From Bordetella genomosp. 13 (GTDB lineage: Bacteria; Pseudomonadota; Gammaproteobacteria; Burkholderiales; Burkholderiaceae_B), in the NCBI RefSeq assembly GCF_002119665.1, contig NZ_CP021111.1:2356001-2420000 (forward strand): DNA of 64,000 bases, written 5' to 3'. A program made the position numbers and the translations under genes. This document shows positions 1-6,908 of the stretch, piece after piece. Numbering within the stretch: position 1 is the first letter of the stretch; each line of letters opens with the position of its first letter. The notes beneath the pieces were generated by a model. It saw only the letters and a program-made list of their open reading frames with translations, had not been told where the DNA came from and searched no databases.

Positions 1-500
1 AGGTCGAGCGTGTACTTGGACAGCGCCTCGCGATTGGATTCGCCCTCGGCGCCCGAGACGTTCTCGCCGCCCCGCACCGCATCGATGGCGGCTTCGAGCG
101 CCTTCTTCTGCAGGCCCGCGTCGCGCAGAATGCGGCCGGCCTCGTTCTTGTCGTCGGCCAGCGCCAGCAGGAACAGCTCGCTGGCGATGTATGTGTCGCC
201 GCGGCGCGCCGCTTCCTTGTCGGTGCGCGTCAGCACGGCCTGCAGGTCTCGCCCGACCTGCACGGTGTCGGTGCCCTGCACCTGGGGCAGGCCCTTGAGC
301 GCCGTGTCCAGCGCCGACTGCGCGCGGCTGACGGCCACGCCGGCGCGCGCCAGCAGGCTGGCCGCGCCGCTGTCGGGATCGGCCAGCAAGGCCGCAAGCA
401 CGTGTTCGGGCTGGATGTACGGGTGATCGCTGCGGGCGGCCAGGCTTTGCGCATCGGCCAGCGCCTGCTGGAACTTGGTGGTGAGTTTGTCGAATCGCAT
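1..500 (-). CDS. clpB: ClpB disaggregase, N-terminal part (runs off the window)
   Basis: The first 166 residues of the AAA+ disaggregase ClpB, which works with DnaK to rescue aggregated proteins in the cytoplasm. The protein opens MRFDKLTTKFQQALADAQ and shows both helical repeats of the Clp N-domain, including IQPEHVLAALL near residue 30 and ASELFLLAL near residue 107. The hallmark GGENVSGAEGE and REALSKYTLDL that precede the first ATPase domain come at the cut edge. The ATG at 500 is the natural family start. The rest of the gene, with both Walker motifs and the middle domain, lies beyond position 1. Identification is secure; completeness cannot be judged. Confidence 0.96.
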   Translation of the reverse strand, partial: MRFDKLTTKFQQALADAQSLAARSDHPYIQPEHVLAALLADPDSGAASLLARAGVAVSRAQSALDTALKGLPQVQGTDTVQVGRDLQAVLTRTDKEAARRGDTYIASELFLLALADDKNEAGRILRDAGLQKKALEAAIDAVRGGENVSGAEGESNREALSKYTLD

Positions 501-550
501 GGTGGTCGGTTGGCAATATGGGCGGCCCGCGACGGCGAACCTGATGTCCT

Positions 551-580
551 GAATGTGCGGACGCCAGCAGGGATTTCAAT
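551..580 (-). promoter_or_regulatory. Candidate heat-shock (sigma-32) promoter of clpB
   Basis: Reading the minus strand, TTGAAA (579-574) is followed after 13 bases by CCGCACAT. This resembles the sigma-32 layout CTTGAAA, 13-15 bases, CCCCATnT. It lies about 50-80 bases upstream of the clpB start, where a heat-shock promoter is expected. The -10 half matches only partly, so this is a positional suggestion. Confidence 0.35.
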
Positions 581-642
581 ACCCCCGGGCGCCCGCCCTC
601 CAGGCGGACACGACCTGCCCGACCAGCATAGACGGATCCCGC

Positions 643-669
643 GCGGCGCGCCACGGCACGCCGCGCCGC
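643..669. terminator. GC-rich stem-loop after the Bug gene
   Basis: GCGGCGCG (643-650) pairs perfectly with CGCGCCGC (662-669) around an 11-base loop, immediately after the stop of the Bug receptor gene (671, minus strand). There is no T-run, so it may act as an mRNA 3'-end stabiliser or a weak terminator separating this unit from clpB. Confidence 0.4.
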
Positions 670-670
670 C

Positions 671-1642
671 TCATTCGGCCTGGATGCCGCTCGTGCGCAC
701 CACCTCGCGCCACTTCGCGATCTCGGCTTTCAGGAAGCCGTTGAATGCCTCCGGCGTCGACGCCACCGCCGTCATGCCCATGTCGGTCAGCGTGCGCCGC
801 ACCTGCGGCGTCTCGAGCACGGCGGCCGCGCCGTCCCGGATGGCCGCAAGCACCGGCTGGGGCGTGCCCGCCGGCGCGACCAGGCCGAACATGCTGCCCA
901 CCTCGAAGCCCTTCAGGGTCTCGGCCACCGTGGGATATTGCGCAAAGGCGGGATCGCGCTGCGCCGAGGCCAGCGCGATGATCTTCAATCGCCCGCTCTG
1001 CACCAGCGGCAGCGCCGACTGCAGCACGTCGAACATGATGTCCACCTGCCCGCCGATCAGGTCGGTCTGCGCGGGACTGCTGCCCTTGTAGGGCACGTGC
1101 ACGATGTCCACGCCGGCATTGCTCTTGAACAGCTCGCCGGCCAGGTGCGTCGACGTGCCGGCGCCCGGCGACGCATAGGTAAGCTTGCCGGGGTGGGCGC
1201 GGGCCCGCTCTATCAGTTGCGGCACGGTGTTGAACGGAGCGTCCGCCCGCGCCACGAGCACCAGCTTGGACTCCACCAGCTGGCTGGCGCCGGTCAGGTC
1301 GCGCAGCGTGTCGTAGGGCATGGAACGCCGCACAGACGGATTGATGGTGTAGGCGCTGTTGACCATGCCGATGGTCTGCCCGTCCGGCGCCGCCTTGGCC
1401 ACCTGGTCCGCGCCTATCATCGTGCCGGCGCCCGGCTTGTTCTCGACAATGACGGGCTGCTTCCAGCGCGTCTGCAGGCCCTCCGCCAGCACACGGGCCA
1501 GCGCGTCGGTGGGACCGCCGGGCGGGAACGGCACGATCAGGCGCACGGGCCCGTTCGGATAGGGCGACGCCGCATGCGCGACGGGCAGCCAGGCGCATGC
1601 CGCCAATGCCGCGCACAGCGCGGCCTTCAGTGTTTTTCTCAT
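671..1642 (-). CDS. Bug/TctC-family periplasmic solute receptor
   Basis: A 323-residue periplasmic binding protein of the Bug (TctC) family, which captures carboxylates or related small molecules for tripartite carriers or for sensing. The ATG at 1642 follows GGAG and begins a signal peptide (MRKTLKAALCAALAACAWLPVAHA, split here as residues 1-24) with likely cleavage after AHA. The mature part begins with the family's VRLIVPFPPGGPTDALAR loop and has VIVENKPGAG further on. It follows a TfdA/TauD-like dioxygenase gene on the same strand by 59 bases, so the two are probably co-transcribed. No TctA or TctB membrane genes are nearby, so its transporter partner is unknown. Confidence 0.93.
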   Translation of the reverse strand: MRKTLKAALCAALAACAWLPVAHAASPYPNGPVRLIVPFPPGGPTDALARVLAEGLQTRWKQPVIVENKPGAGTMIGADQVAKAAPDGQTIGMVNSAYTINPSVRRSMPYDTLRDLTGASQLVESKLVLVARADAPFNTVPQLIERARAHPGKLTYASPGAGTSTHLAGELFKSNAGVDIVHVPYKGSSPAQTDLIGGQVDIMFDVLQSALPLVQSGRLKIIALASAQRDPAFAQYPTVAETLKGFEVGSMFGLVAPAGTPQPVLAAIRDGAAAVLETPQVRRTLTDMGMTAVASTPEAFNGFLKAEIAKWREVVRTSGIQAE

Positions 1643-1701
1643 GATGTCTCCTATGCCGCATGGGCGGCTTGTTGTAATCGGATCGGTGCGATGGTCCGCG
1701 A

Positions 1702-2562
1702 CTATGCGGCGGCGTCCAGTGTGGTCGTGCGGCGCAGCTCGCGGCGCGCGGACAGGTCGAAGGGACGCCCGCGGTGCAGCGTGCTGCGGTTGTCCCACAT
1801 GACCAGGTCGGCGGGCTGCCAGACGTGGCGGTACACGAAGCGGGGCTGCGTCGCGTGTTCCAGCAGGTCCATCAGCAGCAGCCGCCCTTCGGCCACGGAC
1901 AGCTCAAGCACGTGGCTGGCATGGGCGCCGATGAACAGCAGCTCGCGCCCGCTGCCCGGATGGCGCCGCACCAGCGGCCACGCCGCGGCCGGGATGGCCT
2001 TGCGCTGCTCTTCCGAGTAATCGGTATCGCCCAGCAGGAAGCGCGAATGCAGCGCGTAATGCTCGGCCGTCAATCCGGCCAACCGCTGTTTCATGGCGTC
2101 TGGCAAGGCGTCGTACGCCGCGCGCACGTCGGCGAACTCCGTCTCGCCGCCCTCTTCGGGCAGCACCACGGCGTGCAGCATGGAATAGCGGGCGGGGGGA
2201 TCCTGGAACGAGCTATCGCTGTGCCACAGCTGGTTGGCCAGATTGCCCACGATCTTGCGATGGTTGCGATCGGCCACGCGGCCGTGCTCGTCCACGTTCG
2301 AAATGTCGAGCAATTCCTCATGCGCCAACCGATTGGACGATTTCGAGGCTTTTTTGAAACCCAGGTCCAATTCTCCGAAGCTGCGCGCGAAGCGAAGCTG
2401 GGCTTCGGGGGTCAGCGCCTGACTGCGGAACACCAGGACGGCATGGCGGTCCATGGCGGCGTCGACCGCCTGGATTTGAGCCGCGTCCAGCGGTTGCGAC
2501 AGATCCAGGCCGTGCGCCTCGGCGGCGAAGCCGGGCATGATGGGGGTCAAGGTCAGGGCCAA
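1702..2562 (-). CDS. TauD/TfdA-family Fe(II)/2-oxoglutarate dioxygenase
   Basis: A 286-residue cytoplasmic dioxygenase of the TauD/TfdA family; members hydroxylate taurine, alkyl sulfates or phenoxyacetates using 2-oxoglutarate and oxygen. The iron triad is visible: H114 and D116 in LWHSDSSF, and H263 in DNRSTLHRGRPFDL, followed by the arginines (RELRR) that bind 2-oxoglutarate. The start is TTG at 2562, with GGAG a few bases upstream; no ATG precedes it in a suitable place. It lies upstream of a Bug receptor and faces an IclR regulator across 152 bases. This suggests import and oxidative breakdown of one organic acid or ether. The substrate cannot be read from sequence; phenoxyacetate-like and sulfonate-like compounds are both possible. 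Confidence 0.9.
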   Translation of the reverse strand: MALTLTPIMPGFAAEAHGLDLSQPLDAAQIQAVDAAMDRHAVLVFRSQALTPEAQLRFARSFGELDLGFKKASKSSNRLAHEELLDISNVDEHGRVADRNHRKIVGNLANQLWHSDSSFQDPPARYSMLHAVVLPEEGGETEFADVRAAYDALPDAMKQRLAGLTAEHYALHSRFLLGDTDYSEEQRKAIPAAAWPLVRRHPGSGRELLFIGAHASHVLELSVAEGRLLLMDLLEHATQPRFVYRHVWQPADLVMWDNRSTLHRGRPFDLSARRELRRTTTLDAAA

Positions 2563-2592
2563 GCGCGTCTCCGTTTAATGAAATTTGATTTT

Positions 2593-2598
2593 ATTATA
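2593..2598 (-). promoter_or_regulatory. Candidate -10 element for the dioxygenase-Bug unit
   Basis: On the minus strand a perfect TATAAT sits 31 bases upstream of the TTG start, inside an unusually AT-rich patch (2575-2610). No convincing -35 is seen 16-18 bases upstream, which would fit a promoter that depends on an activator such as the divergent IclR protein. Confidence 0.4.
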
Positions 2599-2714
2599 AA
2601 CACAACATCACGCCAGGCGAGCGATTTGCGCGTCAGTAAAATCCCGCAAAACGGAATGCGCCCTCATCCGGTCCACAGCCGGCCCGGCGCTCATCATTCA
2701 ATTCAGGAGTCTCT

Positions 2715-3527
2715 ATGCAGGAAGTCCCGCCGGGCGGCGAACTCATCGAAGGCGAGGTCAGCGCGCTGGCGCGCGGACTGGCCGTGCTGCGCTTCGTCGG
2801 CGCCAGCGAGGCGCCCGTCACGCTGAAGGAGATCTCCGAAGGCACCGGCATTCCCAAGCCCACGGCGCTGCGCCTGACCGGTACGCTGCTGTCCGCCGGA
2901 CTGCTGCGCCGTCCGCCCGGGTCCGAGCGCTATGACCTGGGTCCGGGCGTGATGGCGCTGAGCCATGCGTACCTGTCCAAGCTGGACCTGCGCGCGCAGG
3001 CGCGCGCGCACATGCGCACCTTTGCCGAGGAAGCCGGCGTCACGGTGCACCTGGGCACTCGGGACCGCCTGGAAATGGTGCTGCTCGAATCGGTGCGGCC
3101 CGCGTCGGCGGCGATCGTCATGCGTATCGGCATCGGCGCGCGGCTGGGACTCGCCACGTCGGCATCGGGGCGCGCCTACCTGGCCGGCCTGCCGCAAGAC
3201 GAGCGCACGCGCCTCATCGACAGCCTGCGGGTCGGCATGGACGACCGATGGCCAGTACTGGCGCCGCCGCTGCAGCAGGCCCTGGCCCAGTATCAGGAGA
3301 AGGGCTACGTGGCCTCGTTCGGCGAATGGCATCCGGACGTGAACGCCATCGCCACGCCGCTGCTCATGCCCGATGGAGAGGTCTATGCGTTGAACTGCGG
3401 CGGGCCCGCGTTCAAGCTGCCGCCCGACACGCTGTCCAACGAAGTCGCGCCACGCCTGCTGGCGTGCGCGCGCGCCATCATGGCCGACACGGGCGCCACG
3501 CTGCCCGACCGCAAGGATGCGCCATGA
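2715..3527 (+). CDS. IclR-family transcriptional regulator
   Basis: A 270-residue IclR regulator. Residues 14-70 form the winged helix (SALARGLAVLRFV, then TLKEISEGTGIPKPTALR), and the rest is the ligand-binding IclR domain with the SASGRAYLAGLP stretch near residue 155. AGGAG lies 8 bases before the ATG. It is transcribed away from the dioxygenase-Bug pair and most likely controls that pair in response to its substrate. Its stop overlaps the start of the next gene by four bases (ATGA), so the two are translated together. Family assignment is firm; the regulated target is inferred from the divergent layout. Confidence 0.93.
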   Translation: MQEVPPGGELIEGEVSALARGLAVLRFVGASEAPVTLKEISEGTGIPKPTALRLTGTLLSAGLLRRPPGSERYDLGPGVMALSHAYLSKLDLRAQARAHMRTFAEEAGVTVHLGTRDRLEMVLLESVRPASAAIVMRIGIGARLGLATSASGRAYLAGLPQDERTRLIDSLRVGMDDRWPVLAPPLQQALAQYQEKGYVASFGEWHPDVNAIATPLLMPDGEVYALNCGGPAFKLPPDTLSNEVAPRLLACARAIMADTGATLPDRKDAP

Positions 3528-4003
3528 GCGCCACCTGCGTCTTCGTCTATGGCACGCTGCGGCGCGGCGAGATCAACGATCTGGAACGCGCCGCGGCGCG
3601 GGCCGGCCTGCCGCCGCCGCGCGCGGCGGGCCACGCACGAGTGCCCGGCACACTGGTCGATTTCGGCGACTGGCCCGGCCTGCTGCCCGACTCGTCGGGC
3701 CGTACGGTGGTGGGCGAGCTGTACCACGTCGAACCCGGGCTGTTGGCGCTGATGGACGCGATCGAGGAATACACGCCCGGCACGCCGTGCTGTTTCGTGC
3801 GCCGCGAGATCATGGCAGAGACGGACAATGGCCCCGTCGCATGCCAGTACTACCCGATAGACCCGGCGTTTCGCGGCCAGGCGGCGGACATCGATGGCGA
3901 CGACTGGGTCGCCTATCGCGCGCGTCGGGACAGCGCACGGGTACAGATTGTCGGCACGGCGTTTGCTGGCCGACCGCCGGCGGGCGCCGGAGTCCGCGAC
4001 TGA
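3524..4003 (+). CDS. Gamma-glutamylcyclotransferase-like (AIG2/GGCT) protein
   Basis: A 159-residue protein with the GGCT fold. The substrate-loop signature VYGTLRRGE is at residues 8-16, and the likely catalytic glutamate is E81 in MDAIEEYTPG. GGCT enzymes release 5-oxoproline from gamma-glutamyl amines or peptides. Bacterial AIG2-like members mostly have unknown substrates. The ATG overlaps the stop of the IclR gene by four bases, so it is coupled to a regulator rather than to the catabolic genes on the other strand. That could mean it acts on a by-product or inducer of the dioxygenase pathway, but this is inference. Confidence 0.85.
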   Translation: MSATCVFVYGTLRRGEINDLERAAARAGLPPPRAAGHARVPGTLVDFGDWPGLLPDSSGRTVVGELYHVEPGLLALMDAIEEYTPGTPCCFVRREIMAETDNGPVACQYYPIDPAFRGQAADIDGDDWVAYRARRDSARVQIVGTAFAGRPPAGAGVRD

Positions 4004-4027
4004 ACAGCCGCCGGGCCGCCGCAGACT

Positions 4028-4062
4028 GCATACCGCATACTGCATAGCGCATACCGCAAGCC
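4028..4062. repeat. Imperfect 7-base tandem repeat
   Basis: Five consecutive 7-base units starting GCA: GCATACC, GCATACT, GCATAGC, GCATACC and GCAAGCC. They lie between the GGCT gene and the secreted hydrolase-like gene, 74 bases before the latter's start. The units differ from each other, which lowers the chance of slippage-driven switching. Confidence 0.8.
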
Positions 4063-4135
4063 GCGCGCCGCTGGCCGCATACAATGACGGCCTTCGCCGT
4101 CGCCCTGCCGGCCCGCGCTATACCCAAGGACCGCC

Positions 4136-5362
4136 ATGCCGCAGCGGGTTATCCCGACACCAGACGCCTGTCCATCCCTTGCGCGAATCGCGCCGCACCG
4201 AGTTGCCGCGTTGCTGATGGCGTTCGCGTGCATCGCGGCCTCGGGCAGCCCGTCGTACGCACAGCCGGCGTCCGGCGAACGCGATCCCTACATCGAACAC
4301 CTGCCGCCTGCGCCGCGCGCGGCGCCAGCCTGGCAGCGCATCGAACTGGGCGGCGCGGGCAGACGCTATCCGTTTGCGATCTATGCCAGCCGGCAGCTCG
4401 ACCAACCCGCCCAGTTGCGCGCCGTGCGTCGCGTGATCATCGCGGTGCACGACGACCGGCGCGACGCCGCGCAGGCGTACCAGGCCGTCACCGCCCTGTA
4501 TGCCGGCAATCGCGAGCGCGCCGACGACACGCTGGTTCTCGCTCTGAAATTTCCCAGCGCCATCGAAGCCGGGTTCGGCGGCCTGCCCGTCTGGCGCCGC
4601 GGCGACTGGAAAGACGGGCAGGCCAGCGCCTCCGGCAACGGACGGCCGCGGCCGGTGGGCGCCTTCCAGGTGATGGACGATGTGCTGCGCGACCTGACCA
4701 CGCCCGGTCGCCTGCCCGCGTTGCGCGAGATCGTGGTCGCGGGCCACGGCAGCGGCGGACAGATGGTGCAGCGCTATGCGGTGCTGAACGGCGTGGACGA
4801 AGCGCTGCGCGCGCAGGACCTGGCGCTGTCGTATGTGGTGTCCAACGCCGACTCGTATCTGTACCTGACGCCCGACCGCCCCCGCCCCGATGGACGCGGC
4901 TACGCCCGCTACGAACGCGGCATCTGCCCCAATTACGACCAGTACCGCTATGGGCTGGACAGCCTGCCGCCGCTGCTGGGCAAGCCGGATCGCGCGCGGC
5001 TGGCCGCGCGCTACGCGGGACGCAGCGTGGTCTATCTGTTCGGCAGCGCGGACAACAATCCCGAGCAGCCCGGCCTGGACAAAAGCTGCGGCGCCGAGGC
5101 CCAGGGCGCCACGCGCCTGGCGCGCGGCCTGAACTACTGGCGCTACCTGACCCAGCCAGGACACGGCCGCGCGACGTCGCACCGCGCCTTCGAGGTGTCC
5201 AACGCCGGCCACGGCGGCGCGCACCTGTACAGGTCGACTTGCGCGGTGCAGGCGCTGATGGGGCCGTCGGCAGTCTCGTCCGCGGACGCATCCCGCTGCA
5301 TCCCGCTGGTGGACGCCGCCGACAAAAGCGGCGCTCCCGCTAAGAGCGGCGCGCCCCGGTAA
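4136..5362 (+). CDS. Secreted alpha/beta-hydrolase-like protein with a shifted nucleophile elbow
   Basis: A 408-residue protein with an N-terminal signal (VAALLMAFACIAASG, cleavage near SYA at 40-42), so probably periplasmic. It resembles a group of uncharacterised alpha/beta hydrolases. There is a strand and elbow at VVAGHGSGGQMVQRYA (201-215), a plausible acid D306 in LFGSADNN, and a plausible histidine H359 in NAGHGGAHLY. In relatives I recall, the elbow reads GHSAGGQ; here it reads GHGSGGQ, so serine is displaced by one position to 206. AAGGAC precedes the ATG. The last 23 bases overlap the ferredoxin gene on the other strand. Whether it is still catalytic is uncertain. Confidence 0.75.
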   Translation: MPQRVIPTPDACPSLARIAPHRVAALLMAFACIAASGSPSYAQPASGERDPYIEHLPPAPRAAPAWQRIELGGAGRRYPFAIYASRQLDQPAQLRAVRRVIIAVHDDRRDAAQAYQAVTALYAGNRERADDTLVLALKFPSAIEAGFGGLPVWRRGDWKDGQASASGNGRPRPVGAFQVMDDVLRDLTTPGRLPALREIVVAGHGSGGQMVQRYAVLNGVDEALRAQDLALSYVVSNADSYLYLTPDRPRPDGRGYARYERGICPNYDQYRYGLDSLPPLLGKPDRARLAARYAGRSVVYLFGSADNNPEQPGLDKSCGAEAQGATRLARGLNYWRYLTQPGHGRATSHRAFEVSNAGHGGAHLYRSTCAVQALMGPSAVSSADASRCIPLVDAADKSGAPAKSGAPR

Positions 5363-5750
5363 GCATGCCGGGCGGGCGCGGACGGAACTGCAGCGCCCTG
5401 GCGTTCGGCACCTCCAGCAGCAGGTCGGACTGCGCGACCGCCACGCAAGGCAATATCCAGCCCTCGGCCTTCTCGTCCGGACTCAGGCCCGGACGCTCGA
5501 TGCTGTAGGCCACCTTTCCTTCGAGCATCCGGCACATGCACGTGCGGCACGTGCCGTTGCGGCAGGAACTGGGCAGCCGGATGCCGGCGCGCAGGGCTCC
5601 GACCAATACCGTGTGGCCCTCGGCGCAGTCATAGCGCCAGCCCGAGGGTTGCAGCGTGACGGCATGCGCGGGCCGCTGCGGCGCGGCGGCCGCGGCCTCT
5701 GCCGGCCGCGCCTCAGCGGCGTCGACCGCGGGCAACCGCGTATCGCTCAT
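5340..5750 (-). CDS. Plant-type 2Fe-2S ferredoxin-domain protein
   Basis: A 136-residue protein whose middle and end form a 2Fe-2S ferredoxin fold. The ligands are C63, C68 and C71 (CRNGTCRTC) and C102 (ILPCVAVAQSD), the standard C-x4-C-x2-C and distant C pattern. Residues 10-28 are an alanine-rich, disordered-looking lead-in. The ATG at 5750 overlaps the NUDIX gene stop by four bases, so it was preferred over a start 18 bases upstream. Free-standing ferredoxins of this type pass electrons to oxygenases or reductases; no partner reductase is adjacent. Its 3' end runs 23 bases into the end of the opposing gene. Confidence 0.88.
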   Translation of the reverse strand: MSDTRLPAVDAAEARPAEAAAAAPQRPAHAVTLQPSGWRYDCAEGHTVLVGALRAGIRLPSSCRNGTCRTCMCRMLEGKVAYSIERPGLSPDEKAEGWILPCVAVAQSDLLLEVPNARALQFRPRPPGMLTGARRS

Positions 5751-6343
5751 GGCGCGACGTCTTCCCACTGAAGGGGCCAGGCGCCGCTAAGCACGTTCTG
5801 CAGCCACAGCATGCAGGTCAGGGTCTTGGCGTCGGTGACCTCGCCTTGGCGGCACGCCTCGACCAGTTCGTCGAGGTCGACGGCATGCACGTCCAGGAAC
5901 TCGTCCTCGTCCAGCTTCCGCGTGCCCGCACGCAACTGGCGAGCGAAGAAGATGTGGATGATCTCAGTGGAATAGGCGATGGCCAGATGCAGGTGGCCCG
6001 CGCTGGCCCACTGCCCGCCCGTATAGCCCGTCTCTTCGAGCAGTTCGCGCCTGGCGCAGTCCAGCGGCGCCTCGCCGGGATCGAGCTTGCCGGCGGGAAA
6101 TTCGGTCATGACGCGGCCCACGGGATAGCGAAACTGGCGTTCGACCAGCACGCGCCCGTCGTCCAGCAGCGGAATTACCACCACCGCGCCAGGATGCACG
6201 ACGTATTCGCGCCGCGCCTCGCGCCCGCTGGGCAGCCGCACGGTGTCGCGGCGGATCTTCAGGAAATCGCCATCGCAGATCAGTTCGCTTTGCAGCGTGG
6301 TCTCGGCAAGATGGGCGTCGTCGGGCGCGGCGTGGTCGGTCAT
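5747..6343 (-). CDS. nudF: NUDIX hydrolase, ADP-ribose pyrophosphatase type
   Basis: A 198-residue NUDIX enzyme of the ADP-ribose pyrophosphatase group, which splits ADP-ribose to AMP and ribose 5-phosphate. The NUDIX box is complete: G85, E91, R99, E100, E103, E104 and G106 in GKLDPGEAPLDCARRELLEE. It is preceded by the beta-rich REYVVHPGAVVVIPLLDDG and RQFRYPVGR stretches typical of this subgroup. It is the first gene of a two-gene unit with the ferredoxin. ADP-ribose pyrophosphatase is well supported; exact substrate range is not. Confidence 0.9.
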   Translation of the reverse strand: MTDHAAPDDAHLAETTLQSELICDGDFLKIRRDTVRLPSGREARREYVVHPGAVVVIPLLDDGRVLVERQFRYPVGRVMTEFPAGKLDPGEAPLDCARRELLEETGYTGGQWASAGHLHLAIAYSTEIIHIFFARQLRAGTRKLDEDEFLDVHAVDLDELVEACRQGEVTDAKTLTCMLWLQNVLSGAWPLQWEDVAP

Positions 6344-6419
6344 GTCGGCGGGCAGCGGCAGCTATCGAAACGGGGCAGCTTACCACCGCCCGCGCGGCGC
6401 CAGCGTGACGAAACGGCGG

Positions 6420-6752
6420 CTATCGCGCCTGCATCTGGCGCCGTTGTTCGAGCTCTTTCAGGCAGGCGGCCACACCGATGCGCATCTGCTCGCTGTCGAC
6501 CGCGGCGCGGTCCGATACCGTGCGGCAGCGCTGATACTCCTCCAGGCTTTCCTGCGTGTCGCGTATCGGCGCCGGCGCGGGAGCCGGCTGGGCGGCCATA
6601 GGCGCGGGCGATTCGGTGATGCGCAAGGTGGAAGGCGGCGAGGCGCTGCCCGGCGACGACGGGAAGTTGTACTGCTGCACCGGCTGTGCCAGCGCGGCGC
6701 CGGACAGTATCGAGAAACCCAGCGCGGCCAGCGCTTGCATGCGTATCTTCAT
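6420..6752 (-). CDS. Small secreted protein of unknown function
   Basis: A 110-residue protein opening MKIRMQALAALGFSILSGAA with a clear signal peptide (cleavage near ALA, residue 22). A proline- and alanine-rich linker follows at residues 30-63 (for example APAPAPIRD). A charged helical tail holds two cysteines (YQRCRT and AACLKELEQRR), which could form a disulfide in the periplasm. GAGGTGG precedes the ATG at 6752, which was chosen over upstream in-frame starts that would destroy the signal peptide. I do not recognise a family. It stands alone between nudF and the peptidase gene on the other strand. Confidence 0.7.
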   Translation of the reverse strand: MKIRMQALAALGFSILSGAALAQPVQQYNFPSSPGSASPPSTLRITESPAPMAAQPAPAPAPIRDTQESLEEYQRCRTVSDRAAVDSEQMRIGVAACLKELEQRRQMQAR

Positions 6753-6908
6753 GGAACCACCTCGGAAAAACGAAAACGGCTGGGCAATCGTAGTCGGCCC
6801 GGCGCGGGGCGGGCGTGTCCATCGGCAACAGAGCGTAGCCCCGGGGCCCATTGCCCGTTTCCCCGGCATGGTACAAGGCATGCAACGTCAGCGTCCTGGA
6901 GCGCGCCC

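Noticed and set aside
4028..4062. CRISPR-like short array
   Set aside because: Units are 7 bases without spacers, so it is a simple tandem repeat.
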